64,000 nt of DNA from the NCBI GenBank assembly GCA_963815645.1, contig CAWFHL010000001.1, positions 806,001-870,000 of the forward strand, written 5' to 3'. The translations under genes and the position numbers were made by a program. The stretch comes from JBBRHQ01 sp963815645. GTDB taxonomy: Bacteria; Actinomycetota; Thermoleophilia; Solirubrobacterales; 70-9. Below the pieces are notes generated by a model. It had not been told where the DNA came from, ran no database searches, and worked only from the letters and a program-made list of their open reading frames with translations. This document shows, in pieces, positions 53,187 to 64,000 of this stretch (position 1 is its first letter; the number at the start of each line of letters is the position of its first letter).

Positions 53187-55460
53187 CTACTTCGCGGTGG
53201 TGCCGGCCTTGCGGGCCCGCTTGCGCCGGCGGGTGCCGGGGTCGGGCGGGCCCTTCGGCGCCTTCGCGGCGTCCTCCCCGTTGGCCTCCGCCTTCTCCTT
53301 CATCTCCTTCTTGGCGGCGCGGGCCGCCTCGCGCTCGGCCCTCTTCTCGCGCATCTCGACCATCGAGGGGCAGTCGTCGTTGAGGCAGAGCTTCCAGGGG
53401 CGGCCGCGAAAGCCCTTGACGGTCAGCCTCGGCATCTCGCCGCAGATCGAGCAGCGCTCCTCGAGCCGCCACAGCTCGTAGCCGCGGCCCGGCAGCGGGC
53501 CCGAGACCGGGCAGGAGTCGGGCGAGTCGGGGTCGTCGCGGTTCCAGCCCTCGCAGCCGTACATCCGCTTGCCGCCCTTCAGCTCGATGATCCGCAGCCG
53601 GTTCGGCGCGCCGTCCTCGTGGGCGCGGCCGGCCTCCGCGCAAACCTCGCAGGGGCCGAGGAACTTGTCCTCGTCCATCCCCGCCCAGACCACCTTGGCC
53701 AGATCCTCGCGGCTCTCCTCGATCTCGCTGGTCGTCTTGTGGAGCAGCTCGCGGCTGTCGCCGACGACGCCGTCGCGGGTCATCTCCCCGGCGGCGATCT
53801 GATCCATCTCGGCCTCCAGCTTGGCGGTCATCTCGGGGGTCGCCATCTCCGGCACGTAGCTCTTGAACGCCTCGTACATCGCGATCCCGGTCTCCGAGGG
53901 GACCGGCGGGTTGCCGTAGACGTAGCCGCGGTCATAGAGCTTCTGGATGATGTCGGCCCGGGTCGCCTTGGTGCCGAGGCCGCGCTCCTCCATCAGCTCG
54001 ACCAGCTTCCCCTGCGAGTAGCGCGAGGGGGGCTGGGTCTCCTTGTCGACGATCCACGGCTCGCCCTCGAGCGCCAGCTCGTCTCCCTCGGAGAGCGGCG
54101 GGATCTCCTCGTCGGAGGAGCGGGCGTAGGTGTAGATGCCGGCGTATCCCGGCTCGACCACGACCGAGCCGCGGACGAAGTAGGTCTGCGAGCCGGCGCT
54201 GATGTCGGCCCGCGTGGACTCGGTGATCATCGGCTCCGAGAAGGTGGCGAGGAAGCGCCGCGCGACCAGCTCGTAGACGCGCCGCTTCGGGCCCTCGAGG
54301 GCGTTCGGGTAGATCGCCTGGGTCGGGTAGATCGGCGGGTGGTCGGTGGTCTCCTTCTTGCCACGGGTCGGGGTCAGCTCCCCGCCCTCGAGCAGTCCCG
54401 CCGCGGCGGAGAAGTCGGGGATCCGGACCAGCGAGGAGACCAGCTCGCGGATCGGCAGCGAGGAGGGATAGACGGTGTTGTCGGTGCGCGGGTAGGAGAT
54501 GAAGCCGTCCATGTAGAGGTCCTCGGCGATCCGCATCGCCGCGGCCGGGGTTATCCCCAGCCGGCTCGAGGCATCGGTGGTGAAGGCTGTGGTGTTGTAG
54601 GGGGTCGGCGGCTTGCGGGTGTTCCGCCTGGAGGTCACCGACTTCACCCGGCCCGGGCTGGAGGTACCGGCCTTTGCCGCGTCGGCCTCGGCCTTCTCCC
54701 AGAACTTGTCGGTCTCGTGGTGCGCCTCGAAGGAACCCTCCGGCCCGGCGAACTTCGCGAACACCTCCCAGAAGGGCTTGGCGACGTGGGCGCGGCGCTC
54801 CATCTCACGCTCGACCAGGAGGCCGAGGGTCGGGCTCTGGACGCGGCCGACCGAGAGGAAGTTGGAGCCGAAGCGGCGGGTCGCCAGGGAGACGGCTCGG
54901 GTCAGGGTCGCGCCCCAGAGCAGGTCGATGTACTGGCGCGCGGCGCCGGCGTTGGCGAGCGGGAAGGAGAGCTCGTCGAGCTCGCCGAAGGCGCGCTCGA
55001 TCTCCTCCTTGGTCAGGGCCGAGTAGCGGGCGCGCTTGATCCGCAGGGTGCCGGCATCGGCCTCCTCGCGGCTGCCAAGGGAGGGGTTGGCCTCGAGCAT
55101 CTCCTCCAGCGCCTCGAGGCCGATCAGCTCGCCCTCCCGGTCGAAATCGGTGGCGATCACCAGTTCGTCGGCCTCCTTGGCCACCTTCTTGATCGCCTTG
55201 ACGACGTTCTTGTCGGTCGGCTCCTTGATCAGCTCCGCGTCGATCAGCTCGTGCAGGTCGGTCTCCTGCCAGTTCGAGTAGCCATCGGGGAAGGCCGGGT
55301 TGAGCACATGGCCCTTCAGCCCGATCGTGCGGTGCTCGCCGTCGGAGTCCGACCAGGTGTAGTAGGGCACCTTGTAGGACTTCTCCTCCGAGGGGCTGCC
55401 GCCGAGGATCTCGGCGATCTTCCGCGCGCTGTTGTTCTTCTCGGTGACGATCAGTCGCAT
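53187..55460 (-). CDS. topA: DNA topoisomerase I
   Basis: Type IA topoisomerase that relaxes negative supercoils. The 757-residue protein starts at ATG 55460 (MRLIVTEKNNSARKIAEILG); the longer frame is a shadow. It has the Toprim DFDREGE, the catalytic tyrosine in FISYPRTDNTVYP (about residue 325) and a C-terminal zinc region with CEVCAEAG, CPVSG, CSICGEMP and CLNDDCP. The N-terminus looks closer to archaeal than to E. coli TopA. It is the first gene of topA-tmk-holB. Confidence 0.94.
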   Translation of the reverse strand: MRLIVTEKNNSARKIAEILGGSPSEEKSYKVPYYTWSDSDGEHRTIGLKGHVLNPAFPDGYSNWQETDLHELIDAELIKEPTDKNVVKAIKKVAKEADELVIATDFDREGELIGLEALEEMLEANPSLGSREEADAGTLRIKRARYSALTKEEIERAFGELDELSFPLANAGAARQYIDLLWGATLTRAVSLATRRFGSNFLSVGRVQSPTLGLLVEREMERRAHVAKPFWEVFAKFAGPEGSFEAHHETDKFWEKAEADAAKAGTSSPGRVKSVTSRRNTRKPPTPYNTTAFTTDASSRLGITPAAAMRIAEDLYMDGFISYPRTDNTVYPSSLPIRELVSSLVRIPDFSAAAGLLEGGELTPTRGKKETTDHPPIYPTQAIYPNALEGPKRRVYELVARRFLATFSEPMITESTRADISAGSQTYFVRGSVVVEPGYAGIYTYARSSDEEIPPLSEGDELALEGEPWIVDKETQPPSRYSQGKLVELMEERGLGTKATRADIIQKLYDRGYVYGNPPVPSETGIAMYEAFKSYVPEMATPEMTAKLEAEMDQIAAGEMTRDGVVGDSRELLHKTTSEIEESREDLAKVVWAGMDEDKFLGPCEVCAEAGRAHEDGAPNRLRIIELKGGKRMYGCEGWNRDDPDSPDSCPVSGPLPGRGYELWRLEERCSICGEMPRLTVKGFRGRPWKLCLNDDCPSMVEMREKRAEREAARAAKKEMKEKAEANGEDAAKAPKGPPDPGTRRRKRARKAGTTAK

Positions 55461-55574
55461 CGGGCGGCGAGGGTAGCAGGGGTCAATCCCGGCCCCGGGG
55501 AGCCTGAATGCCGTCCTGCGGGCCGCAGGCGGTGGATGACGGGCGAGGTTCGACGTGCGTAGGATCGTCGCTCG

Positions 55575-56507
55575 ATGCGTGCTCTGGTCACAGGTGGGGC
55601 GGGTTTCATCGGCTCGAATCTGGTCGACGGGCTGCTCGACGCCGGCGAGCAGGTGACGGTCCTCGACGACCTCTCCACCGGGCGGCGAGAGAACCTCGGA
55701 TCGGCTCTCGGGGCCGGCGCTGAGCTGGTCGAGGGCGATATCCGCGACGCCGGTTGCGTCGGCCCTCTGTTCGAGCGGGCGAAGCCCGACGCGGTCTTTC
55801 ACCTCGCGGCTCAGATCGATGTCCGCAAGTCGGTCGCCGATCCCGCCTTCGACGCCTCGATCAACGTCGGCGGCACGGCGACCCTGCTCGAAGCGGCCCG
55901 AGAGGCGAGGACGCCGCGCTTCGTGCTGGTCTCCACCGGCGGGGCGATCTACGGCGAGGGCGAGGGCAGGGAGCTGCCGCTCCCCGAGGACACCGCGGTC
56001 GAGCCGCTCTCCCCCTACGGCCTGAGCAAGTTCGCCGCCGAGGGCTACCTGGCGCTCTACGAGCGCCTCTACGGGCTGTCCGCGGTCAGCCTCCGGCTCG
56101 GCAATGTCTACGGGCCACGCCAGGACCCGCTCGGAGAGGCCGGCGTGATCGCGATCTTCTGCGGACGCCTGCGTTCGGGCGAGCTGCCGACCGTCTACGG
56201 CGACGGCCGGCAGACGCGCGACTACATATATGTCGGCGACGTCGTCTCGGCGGCGATGGCCGCCGCCGAGACAGAGGCAGGCGGGTCGATCAACATCGGC
56301 ACCGGGGTCGAGACCACCGTCCTGGAGCTGGTCGAGCGACTGCGCGAGCTGAGCGGCGAGAGCGGCTTCGAGGCGGAGTTCGCTCCGGCGCGGCGCGGCG
56401 AGGTGCAGCGGATCTCGATCGACCCCGCGCGCGCTGCGGAGGCGCTGGGATGGGCTCCGCAGACCGGTCTCGAGGAGGGTCTACGCCTCACCCTCGACTC
56501 GATCTAG
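55575..56507 (+). CDS. NAD-dependent nucleotide-sugar epimerase
   Basis: The 310-residue extended SDR has LVTGGAGFIGSNLVDGLLDA, FHLAAQIDVRKSV, VSTGGAIYGEGEGR and the YGLSK catalytic pair, with the C-terminal substrate domain (LRLGNVYGPRQDP, YIYVGDVVSA). UDP-glucose/galactose 4-epimerase-like, though RmlB/GalE assignment needs more. It starts at ATG 55575, 9 bases after TAGGAT, and is divergent from topA. Confidence 0.9.
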   Translation: MRALVTGGAGFIGSNLVDGLLDAGEQVTVLDDLSTGRRENLGSALGAGAELVEGDIRDAGCVGPLFERAKPDAVFHLAAQIDVRKSVADPAFDASINVGGTATLLEAAREARTPRFVLVSTGGAIYGEGEGRELPLPEDTAVEPLSPYGLSKFAAEGYLALYERLYGLSAVSLRLGNVYGPRQDPLGEAGVIAIFCGRLRSGELPTVYGDGRQTRDYIYVGDVVSAAMAAAETEAGGSINIGTGVETTVLELVERLRELSGESGFEAEFAPARRGEVQRISIDPARAAEALGWAPQTGLEEGLRLTLDSI

Positions 56508-56584
56508 TCCGACGGACCGAAGACGACGAGATCGCGGACGCATTCCGCCGGGCCCGATCGCGGTCGCTCACTAATCTTCTCCGC

Positions 56585-57334
56585 ATGCCCGCCCAGGCCT
56601 ATGCCGGCAAGCCGTGCGTCTGCCAGCTCCGCAAGGGGATCTGCGACCAGTCGTGCGTGCGTGACATGCTGGAGACCCCCTTCTACATCGCCTGCCTGAA
56701 GCTCAGCGGGCGCCGCTGCCTGGTGGTCGGGGCCGGCGACATCGGCCTCGAGAAGGTCGAGGGGCTGCTCGCCTGCGACGCCGAGGTGACCGTGATCGCC
56801 CCGAAAGCGCATCCCGCGATCGCCGAGCTGGCCGCCGAGGGCTCGGTCTCCTGGGAGAAGCGTCCCTACGCCGGCGAGGCCGACCTCGAGGGCGCCTTCA
56901 TGGCGATCGCGGCGAGCGACGACAGCGAGGTCAACATCGGCGTCTTCGAGGACGCCGAGCGCCGCGCGATGCTGGTCAACGTCGTCGACGTGCCGCCGCT
57001 TTGCAACTTCATCCTGCCGGCGATCGTCCGCAGCGGACCGCTGGCGATCGCGATCTCGACCGCCGGCGCCTCCCCGGCACTCGCCAAGCGGATGAAGCGC
57101 GAGATCGCCGAGATGTTCGGCGAGCCCTATGCCCGACTCGCGGTGATCCTCAACGACTCCAGGGGTTGGGCGAAGGGAACGCTGCCGACCTACCGGGACC
57201 GCAAGGAGTTCTTCGAAGGGATCGTCAACGGCGATCCGGACCCGGTGGAGCTGGTTCGCGAGGGCCAGGAGGCAGATCTACTGGAGCTGATCGAGGCGGC
57301 GAAGGAGCGGCACTCGGCGGCGCTGGCCGGCTGA
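56585..57334 (+). CDS. Precorrin-2 dehydrogenase/sirohydrochlorin ferrochelatase-like protein
   Basis: The Met8/CysG-N fold: FYIACLKLSGRRCLVVGAGD IGLEKVEGLLACDAEVTVIAP, FMAIAASDDSEVNIGVFEDA, NVVDVPPLCNFILPAIV and AISTAGASPALAKRMK. NAD-dependent siroheme synthesis is likely. ATG 56585 gives 249 residues with an N-terminal extension containing CVCQLRKGICDQSC, an odd Cys cluster before the fold. A later ATG (56669) would remove it. TAATCT lies 7 bases before ATG 56585. Confidence 0.86.
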   Translation: MPAQAYAGKPCVCQLRKGICDQSCVRDMLETPFYIACLKLSGRRCLVVGAGDIGLEKVEGLLACDAEVTVIAPKAHPAIAELAAEGSVSWEKRPYAGEADLEGAFMAIAASDDSEVNIGVFEDAERRAMLVNVVDVPPLCNFILPAIVRSGPLAIAISTAGASPALAKRMKREIAEMFGEPYARLAVILNDSRGWAKGTLPTYRDRKEFFEGIVNGDPDPVELVREGQEADLLELIEAAKERHSAALAG

Positions 57335-57349
57335 GGCTCGGCTGGGCGA

Positions 57350-58171
57350 TCAGGCGGCCGGGACTGCGTACAGGGCGATCGCGGTGAAGTGGATCGCCGC
57401 GGCGGCGATCACGAACAGGTGGAAGACCTCGTGGTAGCCGAAGACAGCGGGATTGGGATCGGGGCGCTGGGTCGCGTAGATCACCGCGCCGGCCGTGTAG
57501 AGGGCGCCGCCGGCGGCCAGCAGCATCGCCCCGGCGAGACCCATCGCGTTGATCAGCGCCGGGAAGGCGGCGACGGCGACCCAGCCAAGGGAGAGGTAGA
57601 CGAGAACGTGCACCCACTTCGGCGATTCGACCCAGACCATCTCGACGATCGCGCCCGCCAGGGCACCGATCCAGACGACGGCGAGGACCGCGTCCGCGAG
57701 CGGGCCGTGGAGGACCAAAAGCGCGAACGGCGTGTAGGTGCCGGCGATCAGCAGGAAGATCATCGAGTGATCGAGGCGGCGCATCCAGCGCCGCGCCCCC
57801 GGCCGCTTCCAGTTGACCCGGTGATAGAGGGCGCTGGTCCCGAACAGGGCTGAGAGGCTGACGGCGTAGATCGCCACCGCCAGGGTGGCCTTCGGGGTCT
57901 TCGCATAAATGATCAGCGCCGCCCCGAGCACCAGCGAGACGAAGAAGGCCCACTCGTGCGAGACGCCGCGGAGCCGTGGCTTGACTGCGGCGATCGCCTC
58001 AGCCGCCGCGTCCCTGGCGGCGGCGGCGCCATCGGCCGCGGCCTCGCGGGCAGCGAGGGCGCGCTCGCCCATCGCCTCGCGGGCGGCCTCGGCGCGCTCG
58101 GATGCCGCCTCTCGGGCGGCGGTGAGCCGCTCTCCGGCGCGCTCCGCGCCCCGTTTGACGTCGTCGACCAC
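57350..58171 (-). CDS. Hemolysin III/PAQR-family membrane protein
   Basis: Seven-helix membrane protein: ALFGTSALYHRVNW, RRLDHSMIFLLIAGTYTPFA and GYHEVFHLFVIAAAAIHFT supply the His/Asp/Ser metal-site residues of the PAQR/HlyIII fold. Residues about 1-65 form an Ala/Arg/Glu-rich repeating helix (AAREAASERAEAAREAMGER) not found in ordinary HlyIII. It starts at GTG 58171, divergent from nrdR. Confidence 0.88.
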   Translation of the reverse strand: MVDDVKRGAERAGERLTAAREAASERAEAAREAMGERALAAREAAADGAAAARDAAAEAIAAVKPRLRGVSHEWAFFVSLVLGAALIIYAKTPKATLAVAIYAVSLSALFGTSALYHRVNWKRPGARRWMRRLDHSMIFLLIAGTYTPFALLVLHGPLADAVLAVVWIGALAGAIVEMVWVESPKWVHVLVYLSLGWVAVAAFPALINAMGLAGAMLLAAGGALYTAGAVIYATQRPDPNPAVFGYHEVFHLFVIAAAAIHFTAIALYAVPAA

Positions 58172-58217
58172 GGGGAAAGCCTACATCGCCCAAATAGCGC
58201 CGTGTTTTTCGGGCGTA

Positions 58218-58265
58218 AACGCTATATGTGGGATCTGAGGAAGGATTTCTGCGCTACGGCTAGTA
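58218..58265. promoter_or_regulatory. Tandem NrdR-box candidates before nrdR
   Basis: ACGCTATATGTGGGAT (58219-58234) resembles the NrdR box acaCwATATaTwGtgt. A weaker copy, GCGCTACGGCTAGTAG (58251-58266), lies 32 bases downstream, the spacing usual for paired NrdR boxes. The second overlaps TAGAAT (58264-58269), 7 bases before GTG of nrdR. This fits autorepression and a leaderless start. Confidence 0.5.
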
Positions 58266-58276
58266 GAATTAGGGGT

Positions 58277-58816
58277 GTGCGCTGTCCCAATTGCACGTTC
58301 GAGCAGACCAAGGTCAAGGAGAGCCGCAGAGCTGAGGAGGGAGCATCCGTGCGCCGCCGGCGCGAGTGCTCGAGCTGCGGGCATCGCTTCACCACCTATG
58401 AGCGCTACCAGCGCGGTCCGCTCTACGTCCGCAAGCGGGACGGCGAGCGCCAGCCCTTCGACCGCGCCAAGCTGCGCGGCGGGCTGGCGCGCGCCGCACA
58501 CAAGCGCCCGGTCGGCGCGACCGAGATCGACGGGCTGGTCGAGCGGATCGAGGCGACGGCGGAGCGCGCCGGAGGCGAACTGGAGGCGGCGCGGATCGGC
58601 GAGATGTGCCTCGAGGGCCTGCGCCGGATCGACCGGGTCTCCTACCTGCAGTTCGCCGCCGTCTATAAGCAGCTCGACGTCGAGCAGGTGCAGGCGGAGC
58701 TTGCCCGGCTCGACATCGAGCCGCCCGCCGGCGAGGTTCCGGAGCCGCAAGAATCCCCGCTCCTTGCGCCGATCGGCGGAGCGGGTTCCATCCGACCAGA
58801 GAGCGATCCTGGGTAA
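58277..58816 (+). CDS. nrdR: Transcriptional repressor NrdR
   Basis: NrdR senses ATP/dATP and represses ribonucleotide reductase genes. GTG 58277 gives 179 residues: zinc ribbon VRCPNCTFEQTKVKESRRAE with CSSCGHRFTTYERY, then an ATP-cone (LYVRKRDGERQPFDRAKLRG, VSYLQFAAVYKQLD). A Pro/Glu-rich tail of about 30 residues is extra. It precedes nrdJ by 36 bases. Confidence 0.95.
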   Translation: MRCPNCTFEQTKVKESRRAEEGASVRRRRECSSCGHRFTTYERYQRGPLYVRKRDGERQPFDRAKLRGGLARAAHKRPVGATEIDGLVERIEATAERAGGELEAARIGEMCLEGLRRIDRVSYLQFAAVYKQLDVEQVQAELARLDIEPPAGEVPEPQESPLLAPIGGAGSIRPESDPG

Positions 58817-58852
58817 TTCGCCCCAAGATCCGCTGTTGAGAGGAGAGAAGTA

Positions 58853-61641
<2,789 letters not shown>

Positions 61642-61664
61642 GAGGACGTGATTCGAAAGGCGGG

Positions 61665-61689
61665 GGCAGCGGCAGAAGCTGCCGCTGCC
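61665..61689 (+). terminator. Hairpin after nrdJ
   Basis: A perfect 11-base stem GGCAGCGGCAG/CTGCCGCTGCC with loop AAG begins 23 bases after the nrdJ stop. No T-tract follows. It is probably a terminator for nrdR-nrdJ, or part of the leader of the next gene. Confidence 0.5.
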
Positions 61690-61729
61690 AGCCGTTGTTG
61701 ACCCGATGACAGCTGCAGAGGGGGCTGTG

Positions 61730-62625
61730 ATGGATCGGGATAGGGCAGGTCAAAAGCGCCGCACGGGCGCAATCTGGACGCTGGGCGCCGCCGGGGTGAT
61801 GCTCGTGTCGCTGGGCGCCGGCGTCGCATTTGGGGCCTTCTCGGTCAACGACGAGCAGAAGTTCGTCCCCTACGGGGTGTTTGGCACCGTCACCGCCAGC
61901 TGCCCCAATGGGCAACACGTCAACTTCGGCGGCTTCAAGACCGACACGAAGGTCAACTTCGGTGGCCAGGCGCTTCTCTTCCCCGCCTCGACCGGTCCCG
62001 AGGGCAAGGACACCAACAAGTGGTCCACGGTGGCCGCGAGCCCCGGCCTAAAGGGCGGCAAGCTGAACTCGATCGCCTACTGCAAGGCGGCGAGGAGCCG
62101 AAGGTGGTCAGGCACACGAAACTCGTCCTGCAGAGCGCCTCCAATGACGAGTTCCGAAACGTGACGGCGACATGCCCGCAGGGCAAGAACGTGATCGGAG
62201 GCGGCTGGTCGGCGCGCACGCCCACTCCCAAGTACGGCAACGACGGGCAACCGAAGGTCGACATCATGGCCCTGAAGCGGACTTCCAGCCGCACCTGGCA
62301 GGTCTCGGTCGTCAACTACAGGGAGACCCAGCAGAAAGTGACCGCGATCGCCGTCTGCGGCAAGGGCAGCGCGCCGAAGAGCTCGGTGGCGACCGAGATG
62401 GTCCCCGTGCACACCTCGAAGACGGCGACGGCGACCTGCCCGGGAAGCAGCGAGGTCGTCTTCGGCGGATTTCAGGGCGACTACGACAACTTCTCCGGCC
62501 GCAACGCCTTCATCTTCAGCTTCTACCGCTCCTCGAAGCGGGCGATCAGCGTCCGCGGCGGCCAGAACGGCGTCGAAGGCAACAACAGGGCCAGCAAGCT
62601 GCAGGCCTTCGCCTACTGCCGCTAG
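61730..62625 (+). CDS. Exported protein with three cysteine-containing repeats (frame broken)
   Basis: ATG 61730 follows AGGGGG. A membrane or signal helix (GAIWTLGAAGVMLVSLGAGVA) leads to three repeats of about 85-100 residues, each opening T-A-(S/T)-CP: TASCPNGQHVNFGGFKTDTK, TATCPQGKNVIGGGWSARTP and TATCPGSSEVVFGGFQGDYD, and closing with AYCK, AVCGKG or AYCR. One G is missing at about 62086. Each repeat probably folds as a small disulphide-bonded beta domain. Function unknown; about 298 residues. Confidence 0.72.
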
Positions 62626-62700
62626 CCGCCGATCGCCGAACTGCACGTTCCGTGCTCTTTTGGGGCACGGCGCGTTGCGCTCGGCCCTGGGCAGGCTGGG

Positions 62701-63864
62701 TCAGAGGGCGGCCAGATAGCGCTCGGCGACCATGCGGTCGAAGGCGTGGGTGTCGTCCTCGCTGTCGCCGTAGCGGCCCGGGGTGAAGCCGCGCGAGGCA
62801 ACTCCCTTCTGGGTCAACTCGCAGACCCGCCAGTCCTCACGGTTGACCTGGTCCCAGAACTCGACCGCGTCGGAGGGATCGAAGGCCTCGGCGGCGATCG
62901 TCGCGGGCTCGAACAGCCACTCGCAGGTGACCGCGGTCCGGCCGGGTCCGCGCGGCCAGAGGGTGTGGAGCATCACGTAGTCGGGGTGGAAGGAGATCAG
63001 GGCGTTGGGGAAGAGCGAGACGTAGAGGACGCTGCTCAGCTCCTCGCCGTCGAGCCCGGCGATCGGCTCGCGGCCCCCGCCCCCCGGCCGCGCCATCGTC
63101 TCGGCTCCCTCGTTGAGGATCAGGGAGCCGCCGCACCAGAGCCCCTCTCCCTCGAACCGCTCGCCGCTGTCGTAGGCCGACAGCGCGTTCAGCTCCGGAT
63201 GCACCCCGGGGCAGTGCAGGCACTCGTTGTAGTTCTCGGCGATCGCCTTCCAGTTCGACTCGACCTCATAGGCTCGCTCGGCCGCCGGTGTCAGATCTTC
63301 GCTCCGGTATCGCTCGAGATGCTCGGCGAGGTCGCCCACGTGCTCACCGGGGTCGGGGCCCGACCGCTCAGGTCGACCAGCACCAGGCCCCCGACGACCG
63401 CGGTCCGGATCGGGCGCAATCCGTTGCATGCGGGGTCGAAGTCCTCGAGCCTCTCGGTGTGGGGGGCGGCTCGCAGCCCTCCGTCGAAGCCGTAGGCCCA
63501 GGCGTGATAGGGGCAGCGGATCAGCCGCTTCGCCCTGCCCCGCTCCCTCGAGCAGACGGGAGCCGCGGTGGCGGCAGACGTTGTAGAAGGCCCGCAGCTC
63601 GCCGTCCTCCCCAGCGATCACGAAGAACGACTCGGTCCCCAGCTCGCGGGCGACGAAGTCCCCGGGCTCGGCGAGCGCCGAGCGGTGCGCGGCGCAGATC
63701 CAGTCGCCGAAGATCCTCTCTAGCTCCCAATCGAGCACGCCGGGATCGGTGAAGGCAGCAGCGGGCAGCATCCTCGCCCGAAGCAGCGGCCTCGCCGTCG
63801 CCTCGACCTCGGCGCGGCGCAGCGGCAGCGGGACGGAGCCGTTGGCTGCCCCCTGGGAGGCCAT
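62701..63864 (-). CDS. Rieske-type ring-hydroxylating oxygenase alpha subunit (frame broken)
   Basis: Non-haem iron oxygenase. ATG 63864 begins MASQGAANGSVPLPLRRAEV. The Rieske ligands are CRHRG and, in another frame, KRLIRCPYHAWAYGFDGG, completing C-x-H and C-x2-H. The catalytic domain has ENYNECLHCPGVHPELNAL with the His pair. Indels near 63535 and around 63365 break the frame. About 388 residues. The electron-transfer partner is not in the window. It is divergent from the partial gene at the right edge. Confidence 0.88.
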   Translation of the reverse strand: MASQGAANGSVPLPLRRAEVEATARPLLRARMLPAAAFTDPGVLDWELERIFGDWICAAHRSALAEPGDFVARELGTESFFVIAGEDGELRAFYNVCRHRGSRLLEGAGQGEAADPLPLSRLGLRLRRRAASRPPHREARGLRPRMQRIAPDPDRGRRGPGAGRPERSGPDPGEHVGDLAEHLERYRSEDLTPAAERAYEVESNWKAIAENYNECLHCPGVHPELNALSAYDSGERFEGEGLWCGGSLILNEGAETMARPGGGGREPIAGLDGEELSSVLYVSLFPNALISFHPDYVMLHTLWPRGPGRTAVTCEWLFEPATIAAEAFDPSDAVEFWDQVNREDWRVCELTQKGVASRGFTPGRYGDSEDDTHAFDRMVAERYLAAL

Positions 63865-63961
63865 CACGGGGCTGATCGTAGCGCCACGCGGCCGCTCGCC
63901 CGGCGGGTGAGAAATAGGCGAATTTCGGCTGCGGAGGTCGCTGCCCGAATAGGCTGCGGGC

Positions 63962-64000
63962 ATGAGGTTCCGGATCCTGGTCGCGGTGCTCTCCTGTGCG
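63962..64000 (+). CDS. Start of an exported protein (cut by window edge)
   Basis: ATG 63962 opens MRFRILVAVLSCA, which looks like a signal peptide, before the window ends. TAGGCT (63950-63955) lies 6 bases upstream, the same leaderless arrangement seen at 8318. Nothing more can be said. Confidence 0.45.
   Translation, partial: MRFRILVAVLSCA

Noticed and set aside
58817..58852. B12 riboswitch before nrdJ
   Set aside because: Only 36 bases separate nrdR and nrdJ, far too short.

Overview
The window is GC-rich DNA from a high-GC actinobacterium. The class Thermoleophilia (Solirubrobacterales-like) is my best guess. It rests on GC content, frequent GTG/TTG starts, an archaeal-looking TopA N-terminus, a B12-dependent class II ribonucleotide reductase with NrdR, and many genes with no Shine-Dalgarno site. 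This is inferred without a database search. There are no insertion sequences, prophage genes, CRISPR arrays or origins that I can see.

Region 1 (1-28.25 kb) is a translation/transcription supercluster read on the minus strand: tRNA-Thr(GGT), [acyl-CoA dehydrogenase], rpmG, secE, nusG, rplK, rplA, rplJ, rplL, rpoB, rpoC, rpsL, rpsG, fusA, tuf, rpsJ, rplC and rplD (cut by the left edge). The order is canonical, but accessory genes interrupt it at three points. Between rplA and rplJ lie a VOC protein, a TetR regulator and a secreted beta-propeller. Between rpoC and rpsL lie an RTX-repeat protein, a flavin monooxygenase, a small membrane protein, a HAD-like protein and a PepSY protein. Between rpsG and fusA lie two related membrane proteins. 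fusA and rplJ each carry an intrinsic terminator in their leader, and a two-hairpin element recurs upstream of rpmG and rplK.

Region 2 (28.2-36.8 kb) holds a MerR regulator divergent from a membrane protein and a second flavin monooxygenase. It also holds a compact locus of an Lrp/AsnC regulator divergent from a large protein that looks like DUF6421, an SDR oxidoreductase and a threonine aldolase. That locus is the best candidate here for an undescribed pathway.

Region 3 (36.85-47.2 kb) holds tRNA-Tyr, the primary sigma factor, folE2, pgsA, an MMPL transporter, two exported ferritin-like proteins, a family-5 uracil-DNA glycosylase, a lipoprotein, a thioesterase, a TMEM175-type channel, a GH5-like glycosidase and tRNA-Thr(CGT).

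Region 4 (47.3-64 kb) holds a SRPBCC protein, a two-component system, a GT2/DUF2304 pair, holB-tmk-topA, a sugar epimerase, a siroheme-synthase-like protein, a HlyIII protein, nrdR-nrdJ, a secreted three-repeat protein, a Rieske oxygenase and the first codons of an exported protein at the right edge.

About 24 single or double base indels break reading frames, including in the essential genes rpsL, holB and nrdJ. Most look like sequencing or assembly errors, so broken genes are annotated here as whole genes with the shift positions given. Many genes start 6-8 bases after a TANNNT hexamer, which suggests widespread leaderless transcription.
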